Both the position numbers and the translations under genes were made by a program. Shown here one piece after another: positions 24,401-35,609 of a stretch of 64,000 nucleotides of DNA (within the stretch, counting starts at the first letter, position 1; each line of letters opens with the position of its first letter). Below the pieces are notes generated by a model. That model was not told the DNA's origin. It searched no databases and saw only the letters and a program-made list of their open reading frames with translations. This DNA is from Gibbula magus (taxonomy: Eukaryota > Mollusca > Gastropoda > Trochida > Trochidae): positions 21,205,232 through 21,269,231 of the forward strand of contig OW388300.1 in NCBI GenBank assembly GCA_936450465.1, in the 5' to 3' direction.

Positions 24401-27400
24401 GTATTCCTGGTGTGCGATCTCAAGCACCAAACTTAGCTTCGCGACAACCAGAGATGGAGAAATCGTTTGAAATTCAGAGAGGACTTGTGAGTATTTTCAG
24501 TTTGGGCTGGGACGGGTTACCTGAATACCGCGGGAAGGGTGGGTACTGAGTAGGACATGGGTACCAATCACATTACTCAAACCTGTTATTATCATGTGAC
24601 TATGCCACAGTTTAGTTTGTAATTCTTTCATTATATAAGATTGCAATCTATTTGAAGATTCCAACACAATTTCAAGGCAAGTGTCATTCATGATAAAATT
24701 TGATTGTAATAGCCATAGATCTGTATGTTTTATCTTTCTAGCTCCATATTTCTGCCTACCACCCATGGTTCGCTAGTTCCAACCGCTGCTCGCAGGTTTC
24801 ATAGCAATGCATAGCCACATGGCGTTGCGGGCTTTCTCCCTGCCATAATACTAGCAGCCGCGATATAAGTGAAATACTCTTGAAAGCCGTGTTAAATCCC
24901 AACTCACTCAACTCACCCTACCAGTTGCATATAGTCGGGCCTCGATAATCCGAACGCTTCCGTTTTTCATCAAAAACGTTCGGATATTGAAATGTTCGGA
25001 CTACTGAAATGAACCAAACAAGATGGTGTTGATTCCCTTTGATTCTACAGACAGACGAGAACGTATTAAGAATATGACATGAGTTTGACAAAAGTTATTA
25101 CAAAATCTTACAAATTAGATGTTGGAGATCGACTAAAGGAGTATCCGGGTAGGGTAGGGTAGGGTAATAGGGGGTCGGGTACCTGGGTAGGAAAGATCTA
25201 TAGAGGATAGTATATGAGTGTTTGTCATACTACATTTATGCGAGTGTCCCTGAATATAAGTATTTCCTGAGCAAGACTGAGAGATATACAGATAAACATG
25301 ATGTCACATTGACATGAATAAAATGTTCCATTTATTACCGAATCATAAAATTGAGGAAATTACGCTAAAATCTACTTTAAAGCATAGGCTGGTGACCGTC
25401 ACCGCATATAAAACACAATGTCATAGACGAAGTGTGAAGTCATAACATTATTCTTTACATCACATCATCATGACAGAGTGATATTTTGTACATGTATACA
25501 TGGTATGAAAAATATGAACCCCGATATGGTTGCCCTCATCAATAATAAATAGCACAGATTGCTAAGCTTTGTGTGGTTATTTATTGCAACGACAAGTCTG
25601 ATTAATTAAAGTAATTAATGATAATATTTCGAGAAAGTTCCAATTAAATTGGACAAAAATGAAAAGTTTTGCTGTAAATAAGAAAGCTTAATGATCAACT
25701 TAATTTAAAGATAATTTACTCTTGAGGTTATCATTGTCCTAGCACTCTGACACGTTGACTTTGATTCAGTTGAAACACAGTGGGTCTGGGTTATGTGTGA
25801 CAGTCAGTCAAGATGGAGGCAGGAAGAGCAGACTGTCTCTGGAAACCTGCAGAAAACTAACAGATCCAAACATCCAGGTAGGTAGGATCTGTGTGGTGAT
25901 TAAAGGTCGACTGGAATGTATTTTAGTAAAGAAATATATAATCTATATACATTATATATATATCAGAAACAAATTGGCATAAAATTGAGACAATATTTAC
26001 TTGAATTTAATTATTGAGACAACTTTTATAACCCGGTTTAAGAATAGGTGCAAATTTAGCCCAGCGAGCGCACTGAAGCGTGACTGCATGATTGGCCACC
26101 TGGATGCCTGACGGCATGTGACCAGAACATTGTGTGCAGTGCCAGGTCACCATACCATGCCATAAGCCCATCGGGCCTTTCAGGCCTGATAAGCTAAAAA
26201 ACAGGAAAATAGTATTTTTTGTCCCAAGGTGCCCCGGTCTTCCCTACACCCGTTCTCCGCAACAATCGGTAGCTTCCTCACAGCTGTCCTCGGCTAAACT
26301 AGCTGAGAGTTTGAAAGCTTGAAGGACAGGGTTCAAAACCCATCTTCATAATACCAGACTTCAAGGTTGCATACTTCATTACTTTATTATTATTATAATG
26401 CTTTGATCTAAGCATTATAATAATAATAATAATAATAATAATAGTGCATATTTATAAAGCGCACAAATCCACGCTCGAAAGCATGCTCAAAGCGCTATTA
26501 TAAGGACAGGACAAAGTTCAACGTTTAGTTTGAAGCATTTAGCTATGCATGTGATTGTGGATGTATTAACTTTTGTGTTTCAGGTTTGGCAGGAGCACTC
26601 TGACTATCAGTTTGGATTGCTGAACACTCGCAAATGTCTAGAGAGTTCTCTAAACAAGGGGGACAACTCTGCTCAACCTCTCGCCATGAAGTGTCACAAG
26701 TCAGGGGGACCACAGGTGTGGATCTGGTTAGATAAGGTAAATTGACTCGCATAGATTTTTTGATTGTGTAGTTGGCTTCCTTTAAACAACTGCTTGATTT
26801 TAAATATAGTACATCATTTTGTGACAGGTCATATCATTGTTGCCATCACCTAGCAATGTCACATTTATTGTAATATCAATTCCTACCTCTGAACATGCGA
26901 TACGCATTGATTCACGTTTCCTGAATAATCACATTCTCTCCCAACAGAGGTCACTCCGCTCAGTTCTGTGATCCTCACATTACTCTGGCATAATTTCCTG
27001 ACTGTGAAAAACACTGGTAACATCACTATGTTTTCCTAATCAAACATTGTTTTACATTCATGACTGAATTCTGACAATGTGTGCAAAATCACGCAGATGA
27101 ATCAACAGTTACGGAATGCTCAGTTTGGAAAAACCCTGCTGACTGCACAACTAATTATGTCCCCCGAAAAATTTTCAGGAGACATAATGTTTTCACCTGT
27201 CCGTCATTCCGAAATGCTTTCTTTTCCGGGCCATATCTCAAAAAACGTTCTATATTTTTTCACTAAAATTGGTATGTGGTTAGACCTAGTGGTGGTGTGG
27301 TGCCTTTTGCTATTTTGGTTATTCTAAATTTTATATTTTTCTGGTTTCCATGGAAACAATTTGAACTTGGTGCATATTCTGGGTAGAGACCTTTTCCGGC

Positions 27401-28034
27401 CTCTATCTCCAAAACCGTTCAATATTTTTTCACCAAACTTTGTATTTGCTTAGATCTAGTGATAGAGTGGTGCCTTTTGCTACTTTGGCCATTCTGAATT
27501 TTTTATTTCTCGTTATTAATGCAGTATTGAACTTAGTGCTTAGCATAAGTGAAAAATAAGGGTTGGATTGAAAGTTGGAGCGGGGGACATCACAGTGCAT
27601 CACATATGCATATACCGGTATTTCTAGTTTCTGATGCAACAATCAGGATTCTCTATTTCCAGCTGAGAAAGTGCTCAATATGTAACAGAGGCTACGATAG
27701 AAAATCTCTGGGAGAAGAGAATGCAATAATCCATGCAGTGAATATTTTATCAGTTTAAGAAAAATCGCTAACCATATGAAAACGAATGATGTATGTAAAA
27801 GTGAATTTCAAATGATACAATATACTCTCAAAGAAATTGATAGATTAGGGATAATCATTGATGAAACATGTTTCTAAAAGTGTTGTTTTTCTGTTCCAGA
27901 GAGAAACCGGACAACTGTACAATCCCGCGAGTGGCAAATGTTTATCTGCAGGCGGTAGCTTACAGGGCTCCGAGCTCAAACTCAGTATTTGTAAAAACAC
28001 AGAAAAACAAAATTTTGTAGTTTCAAAAAGCTGA
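15473..28034 (+). CDS. Polypeptide N-acetylgalactosaminyltransferase, complete gene (copy B)
   Basis: Second GALNT gene with the same Golgi role as copy A. Coding exons: 15473-15770, 17154-17235, 17766-17932, 18859-18983, 20753-21003, 22833-22950, 23066-23221, 23677-23808, 24400-24486, 25770-25877, 26584-26736 and 27900-28034. They sum to 603 codons plus TGA, the usual family length. ATG 15473 starts a signal-anchor ([17 protein letters not shown]). GT-A motifs: [13 protein letters not shown] near residue 147, metal-binding DSH in [12 protein letters not shown] near 231, [16 protein letters not shown] at the start of exon 6, [33 protein letters not shown], then [11 protein letters not shown]. 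Exons 9-12 encode a linker and a ricin-B-type lectin domain ([25 protein letters not shown], with VWIWLDK). Exon phases and several sizes (82, 167, 118, 132) equal those of copy A, so the two are paralogues. It is nearest to GALNT11 by memory; exact subfamily uncertain. A candidate AATAAA lies at 28427. Confidence 0.92.
16255..16732. mobile_element. Non-autonomous hAT element (8-bp TSD)
   Basis: The ends are TAGGGGTTGAC and, inverted on the right, TAGGGGTGTAAC. TTATGAAC flanks both sides (16247-16254 and 16733-16740), the 8-bp duplication typical of hAT. The interior is packed with actattgcgatag and tatcgatag motifs. It lies in GALNT copy B intron 1. Confidence 0.85.
18163..18270. mobile_element. 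Short palindromic MITE
   Basis: TACCATATATTACCGGGTAT is inverted at the right end (atacctggtaatatatggta). TA at each end fits a mariner-type target. It lies in GALNT copy B intron 3. Confidence 0.7.
19158..19760 (-). mobile_element. pogo/Tigger-like element copy
   Basis: The left end is cagtcaagccgcgatagtcc. The right part (about 19560-19700: agtccgaacatttcactatc, gaacgtttttcatgagaac) matches, in reverse orientation, the copy at 24.93 kb. No transposase is seen. Confidence 0.55.
19968..20385. mobile_element. Foldback element with inverted 20-bp minisatellites
   Basis: ctttcaccaaatgtg occurs near 19998 and inverted near 20360. Inside, cgtattggcccagtttttcc is tandem on the left (about 4 copies) and inverted on the right (about 8 diverged copies). 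It lies in GALNT copy B intron 4. Confidence 0.65.
21484..21615. mobile_element. Small MITE
   Basis: AACTCATGGTAATG and its inverted copy cattaccatgagtt bound about 130 bp without coding capacity, just upstream of the 42-bp minisatellite in GALNT copy B intron 5. Confidence 0.6.
21706..22540 (+). repeat. 42-bp minisatellite, about 20 units
   Basis: The unit is gaggtacctttgtcccccc followed by agcagtaagtgggtacctgg-tgt. I counted 20 copies of CAGTAAGTGGGTACC. Pairs of variant units (aacagtaag / ctgctgtgaggtaccgttg) recur, showing a higher-order 84-bp period. The unit is a multiple of 3, so several frames stay open across it without being genes. It lies in GALNT copy B intron 5. Confidence 0.95.
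24132..24302 (+). repeat. About 43-bp tandem repeat, four units
   Basis: The unit is built around gtcccaatcagaatattgtc and agccataacacc, diverged between copies. It ends about 100 bp before exon 9 of GALNT copy B. Confidence 0.65.
24752..24935 (-). mobile_element. Gastropod-type SINE-like repeat, longer copy
   Basis: Read on the minus strand it begins gggtgagttgagtgagttgg and runs into ttaacacggctttcaag and atatcgcggc. This is the same family as the short copies at 31.93 and 57.95 kb, with an extra 3' part. Confidence 0.55.
24932..25098 (+). mobile_element. pogo/Tigger-like element fragment
   Basis: It starts agtcgggcctcgataatccg, continues aacgttcggatattgaaatg and shares about 130 bp with the inverse of 19560-19700. 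It lies in GALNT copy B intron 9. Confidence 0.6.
26145..26200 (+). mobile_element. Right-end fragment of the 145-bp-repeat element
   Basis: accatgccataagcccatcg continuing to gcctttcaggcctgataagc matches the right ends at 56.1 and 62.2 kb. It lies in GALNT copy B intron 10. Confidence 0.7.
26395..26520 (+). repeat. AAT microsatellite joined to a dispersed repeat
   Basis: (ataata)n runs into tttataaagcgcacaaatcc and gcatgctcaaagcgct, a SINE-tail-like unit. Related tailed fragments lie near 7500 and 18410. Confidence 0.5.
27157..27590. mobile_element. MITE with ATGTCCCCCG ends
   Basis: A perfect 10-bp terminal inverted repeat (ATGTCCCCCG/CGGGGGACAT). The interior has two diverged tandem halves (ccatatctcaaaaaacgttc and cctctatctccaaaaccgtt). 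It lies in GALNT copy B intron 11. Confidence 0.75.
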
Positions 28035-29099
28035 CATGATTAGAGATTATTTCATTCTGTGACAATACTCATTCATCATCACAGTGTCCTCCTTTACAAG
28101 ATTACCTTCTTTGCTTTTGCTTTTAAAGGTTTTTTCTTTAAAAATCCTCAAACTTCAAAACATGAAAAGTAAGACTGTCTAAGGATCTGAGCTGACACAA
28201 TGCTAACTCACACTTGAGGGTCCATCAAAAACCAAATTTTTCAAAATGGAGGGATGGTGGTGTGTTAGGTTTGAACCCCCTAAACCTTCCTCTGGATCCG
28301 CCAGTGACAATTTGGAGTATTTGACTGGTCAGTCTTTTGATACTTGTGATGAGACAATTCAGATGAGATCATATATTTTTACCTGGCGACCTTTAAAATG
28401 GCGAACACTTTTATATTTCAATCGACAATAAAGTTTTCCGGGGGCATCATTTCCTCTGCTTTTGTATAATATTTTTTTTTAATTCCTGACTCATGTATTG
28501 TATGAGCCATTAATCAAACAAGAACAAAATGGATGACAAGATCTATTGACCCTTTGAGATTATATTTCTACACCTCCATTGATCTATTGAAATCATCTCA
28601 CTGACTTAAGCAAATATGAATGTGTGTATGCATTTCAATGTGTGAAATTAAAACATTTTCAGGATGGTTAATGTCCCACTCTTATACATTATAAAATTGG
28701 GGATCAAAGACCTCATTGACATATTCTTGGCTTAAAAATATGTCCATAGAGATGTACAACTTGCATGTTATTACAGAAATGTAATGTAAGTGGTTACTCA
28801 AGCACACTTGAGTGTGATTTCTGAAAACACATTTAGTTTTAAAGCTCTTCAAAATAACATGCAGGATCTATCCTGATAAGCGATCACATTGTTTTCTGTT
28901 TTGAATATCTACTTTAATAAACAAATGATGACTGTTCTTTTGTTGTACTTGTATCATGTCTGTGTGAACTCCAACTTAACCCTTTATTAAAAGGGCAGGC
29001 AAAAGTGGAATTTGGATTGTGTACAGCGTTTCCCTCCAAGTGGGTTTGGATGAAAGAGTGCATATTTACTCTGAAACATTGTGCCAACTTTAGCACAAA

Positions 29100-29172
29100 T
29101 GTTCAACAATAGAGATGAACGACCAGTTTTCCCCATGTGCGAACAAAGTTGTTCATCTCTGTTGTGAAACAT
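29100..29172. repeat. Short inverted repeat
   Basis: gttcaacaatagagatgaac and gttcatctctgttgtgaaac face each other around about 30 nt. It is probably a small MITE. Confidence 0.5.
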
Positions 29173-29210
29173 ATTTGCGCTAAACTTGGCCTGTGGTTTA
29201 CCATGATACT

Positions 29211-30003
29211 TTAAAGAGCCATCACGGATGTTGATTTTAAAAATTCCAAAAATCTATCTCCGTGAAATAAATACACTTAATTTTTCCAACTTAAAATAAG
29301 CCGAGAAATTGCATTAATTAGTAAAGGTGTTTTCCAGTCTAAATATAGATCCAGTATATTATTTCAAGCGCAAAGCATTATCACACACAGTAAACAAAGA
29401 CACGAAAGAATGACAAAAAATATGAGCAATGAAAGAAATCGAAATATATAAATTTTGTATCGTTATTTATTTACCATTTCATTTAATTATGTATTTGCTA
29501 CAGATATTGGAATAATTGTTTTACCCAACTAGGTATTTTTTTGGAATTTTATAATTAATGAGAGTAAAATTATTTCATAATTTGCTGGTCTTATCTCAAT
29601 AAAAAGACATTAAACAGGAAATAATTTGTATATTCTCAGGACATTTAGAAACATATTTTGTAAAGCAATCGTCACATTCAGTAATGTGTGACAAAGGTAA
29701 CTTGCAAGAGAGACACGTGCAGCACATGGGTTGTTATGGCGACTTGCGCTAGAGACGAGCCTTCACGCTTCGGAAGCGCTAACTGTTTGTGTTTACGCAA
29801 AAAAGGGGACTCTGTTTATATACGTCAGATACCCGTAGCGCGTGCTAGTCGAAGTGATACTTCTCTTTGAAACCAAATTGCAATACATTGTCATGATATG
29901 AAAATTATTTAACATATGCCATGTTGTAGATTTCTCTGGCGAATGACGTTATAAGTATATTTTCAAAAAATTTGAAACACTAACATCCGTGATGGCTCTT
30001 TAA
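29211..30003. mobile_element. TTAA-flanked non-autonomous DNA transposon
   Basis: TTAA followed by AGAGCCATCACGGATGTT at the left is mirrored exactly by AACATCCGTGATGGCTCT then TTAA at the right. TTAA targets fit piggyBac or Kolobok. The 793-bp interior has no credible transposase. Confidence 0.85.
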
Positions 30004-31590
30004 GTTGTTTGTAATGGTCCTCATTTTGGCGTAGTCCAGTAGAATGGAATTGAAAAAAACACCTTTGTCATTCAAAAATAATTTAATAACAAAATGTATA
30101 AATGCATTTGAGCACCATGTAACGGTAACAAATCAACGTTGCTTGATAACAGACATCGGACAAAATGATCCAAACACTGGACAAAATGGTCCAATCACAA
30201 GAGTAATATCACAGAATTTCCTTCACAAGAAAAGTTAGTTTGCCCCTTCAGATGAAGAGGCTGTCACAGACAGCTAAACTGGACACAGGAAATATCTGCT
30301 GTGTTTCTTCTACATTTACTTCTGGAAGCTGAAAAATTCTAAAAATATCTTTCATATTAGAAAATCATTTTCATAAATTGTTTAATCTAAAACATTAACA
30401 ATGTATCAAACATGAAGAATTGATAAAAATATGATATTTTGTAAAATGAAATGATATTTTGAAAATACTTTGACAATTTTGAAAATGTGTTTATTTTCAA
30501 GTGATTCTCATTCAAGAATATTTAAATCAGTACTGTAATGAATTTTGAAAATACCATATTTAATCATTTTCTTCACTAAAACATGTACACTGTGTCACCA
30601 CCAGTTAGACTAACAGAATATTCAGTAAGATGAGATTATTTCAGAGGAAGATTGGTTTGGTTTTTTTATTTCAAATCTTACTACAAAAATAAAAACATTT
30701 GTGTTACCTCGTGTGAAAATCTCAAGCCAATGGAAACTGAACAAAAACTGGGTTAAATCCTGTTGGGCTGGCACAGAAACAATTTCAGAGGGTGATATTG
30801 AATTTTTTGGATTGCCCACATCGAACCACATTTGCATCACAAGTGCTAAAATTTAGTATTTCCTGTAAAGCATCAGCATCAGACATATCGATATTAAGGC
30901 ATCAGTGTTGTAAATATAGTACGTCATGGGGAAATATATAATGTTCTTTTTTTTTAAATGATCACCATCATCACCCCTGCACTAGGTATATCATATAAAA
31001 AAATTGTTAGTAAAAATATCCCATGGTTATTTCATTTTTCTAATCTGAGAACTTTTGAACAGAGTAAGATAAATTCATTGTCATATTCTGTGAAGATTAT
31101 TACCATGGTTGATCTTCAAGACATTTAGCAGCATTGAAATTGACAAAGGATTGACCCATTCAACTTCATGAAAATATCATGCTCCAACCATTACATTTCT
31201 GAAAAAGGTTCTACCCAAATAGTCAGACGACCCAACTGAACTTATATTAACTGTCTTAAATTTTTGTACCTCGTGGTGGTTCTAATTATGACCAAAAGGA
31301 TAATTTTGAAAATACTAACTATAAGATGCCTTGTGTCTACATGTATAATCTATCAATATACTATGTAACCAAATATGAAGACAACCAACGGTTCACCATC
31401 CTCGATAATCCAGCGCTATTGTTCCGATAAATCTACACACAAGCGCTGGAAAACAGTGAGGGTATTTATCCTTAACCTAGTTACCTCCTCTTGGGTCCAT
31501 GTTATCCAATCAGAAACGAAACGCAGACACTATCTGAGTAAACAACTCGACCAATCAAAACGCATCACTACCGTTGTTTATAGAAACAAA

Positions 31591-31790
31591 CATGGCGGCG
31601 GCCGACTCACTCGATTAGGATAAAGTTTGTAACAAATTCAGCGTAGAAAACCTGACAGAAACTCAAAAGAAAGTTTTAAGAAGTTTGTACGAGAAAAAGG
31701 GTGTATTCATGTCCATCAAAACAGGTGGAGGTAAAAGATTAAAATCCCTGTGCTACCAGGTTCCCAATCATCTGCGAAAGCTAAGATCCT
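31591..31790 (+). pseudogene. RecQ-helicase-like N-terminal fragment inside the Mutator-like element
   Basis: From an ATG near 31591 (acATGGCGGCGGCC) the frame reads MAAADSLD, a stop, then FSVENLTETQKKVLRSLYEK and GVFMSIKTGGGK, and after RLK the segment SLCYQVP. RecQ helicases have a Q-rich entry and motif I TGGGKSLCYQ-P. Here three extra codons (RLK) split the P-loop between GGGK and SLCYQ, and there is a stop at codon 9. It is broken and lacks all later helicase motifs. It could be a captured host gene piece or a relic of the element's own gene. Confidence 0.6.
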
Positions 31791-31929
31791 GACACGAGAG
31801 TGCTTGTTATTTCACCCTTGAATTCAAGTGATCTCATTGGTTGTTAGAAAGCAAGCGTTTCGCTGAGTCATTGCGAAGGGAGGTAACTAGGTTAAGGATA
31901 AATACCCTCACTGTTTTCCAGTGCTTGTG

Positions 31930-31990
31930 AGTGAGTGAGTGAGTTATTGTTTAACGCCGCTTCGGCAGTATTGCAGCCATTAGCGGCGAT
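31930..31990 (+). mobile_element. 61-bp gastropod SINE-like insertion with 12-bp TSD
   Basis: agtgagtgagtgagttattg to attagcggcgat lies between two copies of CCAGTGCTTGTG (31918-31929 and 31991-32002). The opposite TIR arm of the host element has the uninterrupted site, so both edges are certain. Confidence 0.85.
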
Positions 31991-32077
31991 CCAGTGCTTG
32001 TGTGTAGATTTATCGGAACAATAGCGCTGGATTATCGAGGATGACGGTTCACAAGATATTGTTTTAAATGCATGTGA

Positions 32078-32600
32078 CCTTGAAAATAAGGTTAAGGTCA
32101 CAAAAGTCGATTGGTGCCTGTGTAATCTACCAAAAAATTTTAAGACATTGGGTACTACAAATGATTAGATACCGAGTTGCAAGAGTTTGAAAAGTAAAAA
32201 AAGTGACTTTGAAAATAAAGTCAAGGTTACCGACTTGACTGGTGTCTGCTTGATCCACAAATGAAGGCTATCACCAAATTTGGAGAGATTGGGTACTAAA
32301 GGTCATAAGAGTTTGAAAGTGGTCAAAGTGTAACATTGACCTTGAAAGTAAAGTCATGGTCTCCTAAGTCGACTGGTGTCTGCCAATTCCCCAAATGAAG
32401 TCTGTCACCAAAATCAAAGACATTGGGTCCACCAGTCATGAGATACTGCATTAACAAGACTTTGAAAAGTGGTCAAAGTGTTGTGGTGTCATTGAAAATA
32501 AGGTCAAGGTCACAAAAGTAGATTGGTGCCTGCATAATCTGTCTTAACAAATTGAAGTTTGGGTGCTATGGTTCATAGGATATTGTGTTAACAAGTCAAG
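32078..32600 (+). repeat. About 130-bp tandem repeat, four units
   Basis: Units begin near tgaccttgaaaataaggtca with aggtcacaaaagtcgattgg, and continue with atctacc-aaa and gacattgggtac. About four diverged copies start near 32.08, 32.21, 32.34 and 32.49 kb. Confidence 0.7.
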
Positions 32601-33289
32601 GACAACAGGCGTATGACGCTGAATACATTATCCCCACTTTCGTGCTGCAGAAAGGGGTAAAAAAAAAAAAAATCACCCTAAAAAATCAAACCAATCTTTT
32701 ACAGAGAATAATGTTTTTTGAATATGCAAATAGGTGACACTAAGGTCCTTATGTAAATATATGCACTACTGTATAAAATTATAATTATTGACAAATTGAC
32801 AGCCAAGTGCAATAATATAAAGTTATTTGTTCAAACATGTTGAAATATTCTGAAAATCTAACAGTTGGAAAAACTGGTAACAAAACACACACATCTGGGG
32901 AGAAAACACTATCTGAAATCTGCGAAATGCTTTCACAAAATGCACAAGATTCAGATTCATCAAATAACTGATTGTCAATAAATGTGTGACTGGCATTACA
33001 ACATAAAGTACAGAGTAGAAACTCAAAAACAATATTGAAAAATTTATGTAAGCTGAAAAAAACCTTTCAGAATAAGAAAAGACAATGCATTTTCCTGAAA
33101 CATTTCATAGATTTCACTGTGATGTTAGCCTTTTGTCTGGACGAAGATAATTGATTAATGGATCATACAAACAAAACAACTATTCATAGCAATGGTTGAA
33201 ATATTCTTAACAAGTGTTCAATATTACATTTAGACTTAATTCAAATTCTTTCAAGATTTCAAACACATATGCATTCAATGATTTCACTT

Positions 33290-33895
33290 GCATTCAACCA
33301 AAAATATCTCTCACAATCAACCAAAGAATTCAACCAAAAATTCCACTCACATTCAAACAAACATTCCACTCACACTCAATAAAAATTTCACTCAAATTGA
33401 ACCAAAGATTTCACTCGCAGACACACATTGAACCAAATATTCCACTCACATTGAACCAAAATTCCACACACATTGAACTGAAGATCCCACTCACACTCAC
33501 ATTGAATGAAAGATTCCACTCACATTGAACCAAATATTTCACTCAAATTCAACCGAAGATTTCAATTGCATTCAACCAAAGATTCCACACACAATGAACT
33601 GAAGAATCCACTCACATTCAACCAAAGATTCCATTCTCATTTAACCAAAGATTTCACTCACACTGAACTGTAGATTCAATGCATTTTCAACCAAAGATTC
33701 CACTCACACACACATTGAACCAAAGATTCCATAAACATTCAAATGAAGATTTCATTCTCATTCAAACAAAGATTTCACTAACGTTCACCCAAGATTTCAC
33801 TCACACATCCACCAAAAATTTCACTTGTATTAAACCAAAGATTCAACTCACATTCAACAAAGATGTCACTCATAAGTAACTCATTACATTTTCAA
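33290..33895 (+). repeat. About 23-bp degenerate minisatellite
   Basis: The unit resembles actcacattcaaccaaagat plus tcc, repeated roughly 25 times with drift. The Ser/Pro/Thr/Leu-rich open frames across it are by-products. Confidence 0.75.
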
Positions 33896-34086
33896 GAAAC
33901 TAAAATTCAAGTTCACACTTCAGACATACTCAATGATCCAATTTCACTAGATTCACAACATTAACTTACATGTCTACAATTTTCACTCACCTTCAAACCA
34001 GCAATCCATCTACATTCTATCAATTCTCACACATAAAAGATCATTTCGTCCAAACATCACACACAACATTTCAGCATCAAGTCTCC

Positions 34087-34307
34087 CCCAAATCCGCGGA
34101 TTGTCTTCTAAGCATTTGCTGAATATGATTATAAATATCCTTACTAAAATTCAAGCAATATAGGCAGAGCCCAGATGAGACCGATGAACAATTAAATTCA
34201 AAAGAGGGCATTTCATTGGCTGACAAATACTTGTGGTAAATAGTGACCTGTATCCAGGCTTGTAGTACTACAAGGCAAATGCTTAGAAGATAATCAGGGG
34301 ATTTACT
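34087..34307. mobile_element. MITE with about 28-bp ends
   Basis: The left end aaatccgcggattgtcttct-aagcatttg is matched inverted by caaatgcttagaagataatc-aggggattt at the right. No coding capacity. Confidence 0.7.
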
Positions 34308-34556
34308 GGACTCTTGAGGATTTAAATGTCGTTCAACATCAAGCTTTTTTTCCTAGTCACAAACCATTTCATCTGCTACCAGTCTGAACAAGGTTAAATC
34401 AATGCTCCAAAAATAGTTATCTATCTAATCTGGAAAAAAGTTTTAAAGATGGATATAAATGTCAAACTAAGTGTCACAGACAAAGGGCTAACGCTGAAAA
34501 TAAAAGATGTACAGAAAACCAATCAAACAAGATTAACATCAACTTTCCTATGCAAG

Positions 34557-34732
34557 GCATAATTCTTGCCAGTCTCCATAAGTGGCTGATTTAAGTCTTG
34601 CAGTATGTCCTTCATTTCTCTGTGCTAAGATAGTGGAGCGCTGCACCTGAAATAAATACTGACTTTTCTTGCACGGGAACCTTAAGGAATTGCTGCAAAC
34701 TTAAATCGGCCAGAGACTGGCAAGAGTTATGT
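34557..34732. mobile_element. MITE with CATAATTCTTGCCAGTCTC ends
   Basis: The left end and its inverted, slightly diverged copy gagactggcaagagttatg enclose about 175 bp. Confidence 0.7.
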
Positions 34733-35117
34733 CTTGCATTGGGAAGATGGATAAACATGTGACAAGTGAAAATATAGCTGTCAAAATTGATTGATTGAAA
34801 AAACCATTGATTTTATTATGTTGCGGTAGAAAGAATTTTAATGATGAATGACACAAAAAAGATGTTATGAGTTTTTTTTATGACAGAAATGAATATTTTA
34901 AAAACTATTCCACTTCACAACAACATCCATTATCTTGTTCAATTAAACATTGGCAAAACAAAAACGTAACAAATGTAGATCTTGTTTGAGAGAGTTTTGC
35001 TGTTTAACAAATGAAACAATTTGTTGAATCATGAAATAGAACTTGGGAGTGTTATACAGGTAAATCCTACTTGATTCTACAATAATCTTTGCATTCCATT
35101 CTGTCAACTAAACTATA

Positions 35118-35175
35118 GAGACATGAGCTCTGCAGCTCATCAGGCTTTGCATTGTTTGATATCGAAGACAAGAAA
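35118..35175 (+). mobile_element. Left-end fragment related to the composite element
   Basis: gacatgagctctgcagctca followed by tcaggctttgcat resembles the composite element's left end; no internal repeats follow. Confidence 0.45.
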
Positions 35176-35609
35176 TGTATTGTTCAAGATAAATCATATA
35201 TTATATCATTAACCTTGAAAAATCCTAAGGTCAAACAAAAATTTATAAGTGTCAGTATATGTAAAAAACAAGATTTAACAAGAAATTTGGAGAAATCAAG
35301 TTGTGTAAGTATCATAATTATTTAAATGATCTTGAAGATGACTCTTCCAATTCAATTGGTACTGACATTTAATATTCCCAAAAGCATGATAAAAATCCTT
35401 ATACAAAATGGCACAAAATCTTGAGAGAAAATGAAACAAATTTCATCGAGCTATTATACCTAAATGCGTCCTGTTTAGATTTGTTCCACCTCCTCTCTGA
35501 ACCTACTCTGCAGTATAAGCCCAGACCAATTCGCCTCCCCTCTCCTACGTCACCAGCTGATCACCCCATGCCATGCTAATAGTCCTGATGAGAGCTTAAC
35601 TTTATATGG

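Larger units (their letters stand above)
31397..32043 (+). mobile_element. Mutator-like element with 92-bp TIRs and a RecQ-like fragment
   Basis: The 92-bp inverted ends (31397-31488; right end reaching 32043 and interrupted by a later insertion) differ at about one base. ACGGTTCAC flanks both sides (31388-31396 and 32044-32052), a 9-bp target duplication. Long TIRs plus a 9-bp duplication point to the Mutator superfamily. The interior carries the beginning of a helicase-like reading frame and no visible transposase. Confidence 0.8.

Noticed and set aside
29688..29870. 60-codon frame
   Set aside because: It lies inside the TTAA-flanked MITE and shows no recognisable domain.
30622..30840. Minus-strand 72-codon frame (WFDVGNPKNSISPSE...)
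   Set aside because: Looks somewhat protein-like, but no flanking exons, splice pattern or family were recognised.
33214..33879. Ser/Thr/Leu-rich plus-strand frames
   Set aside because: They come from the degenerate 23-bp minisatellite; no start context, splice sites or family match.
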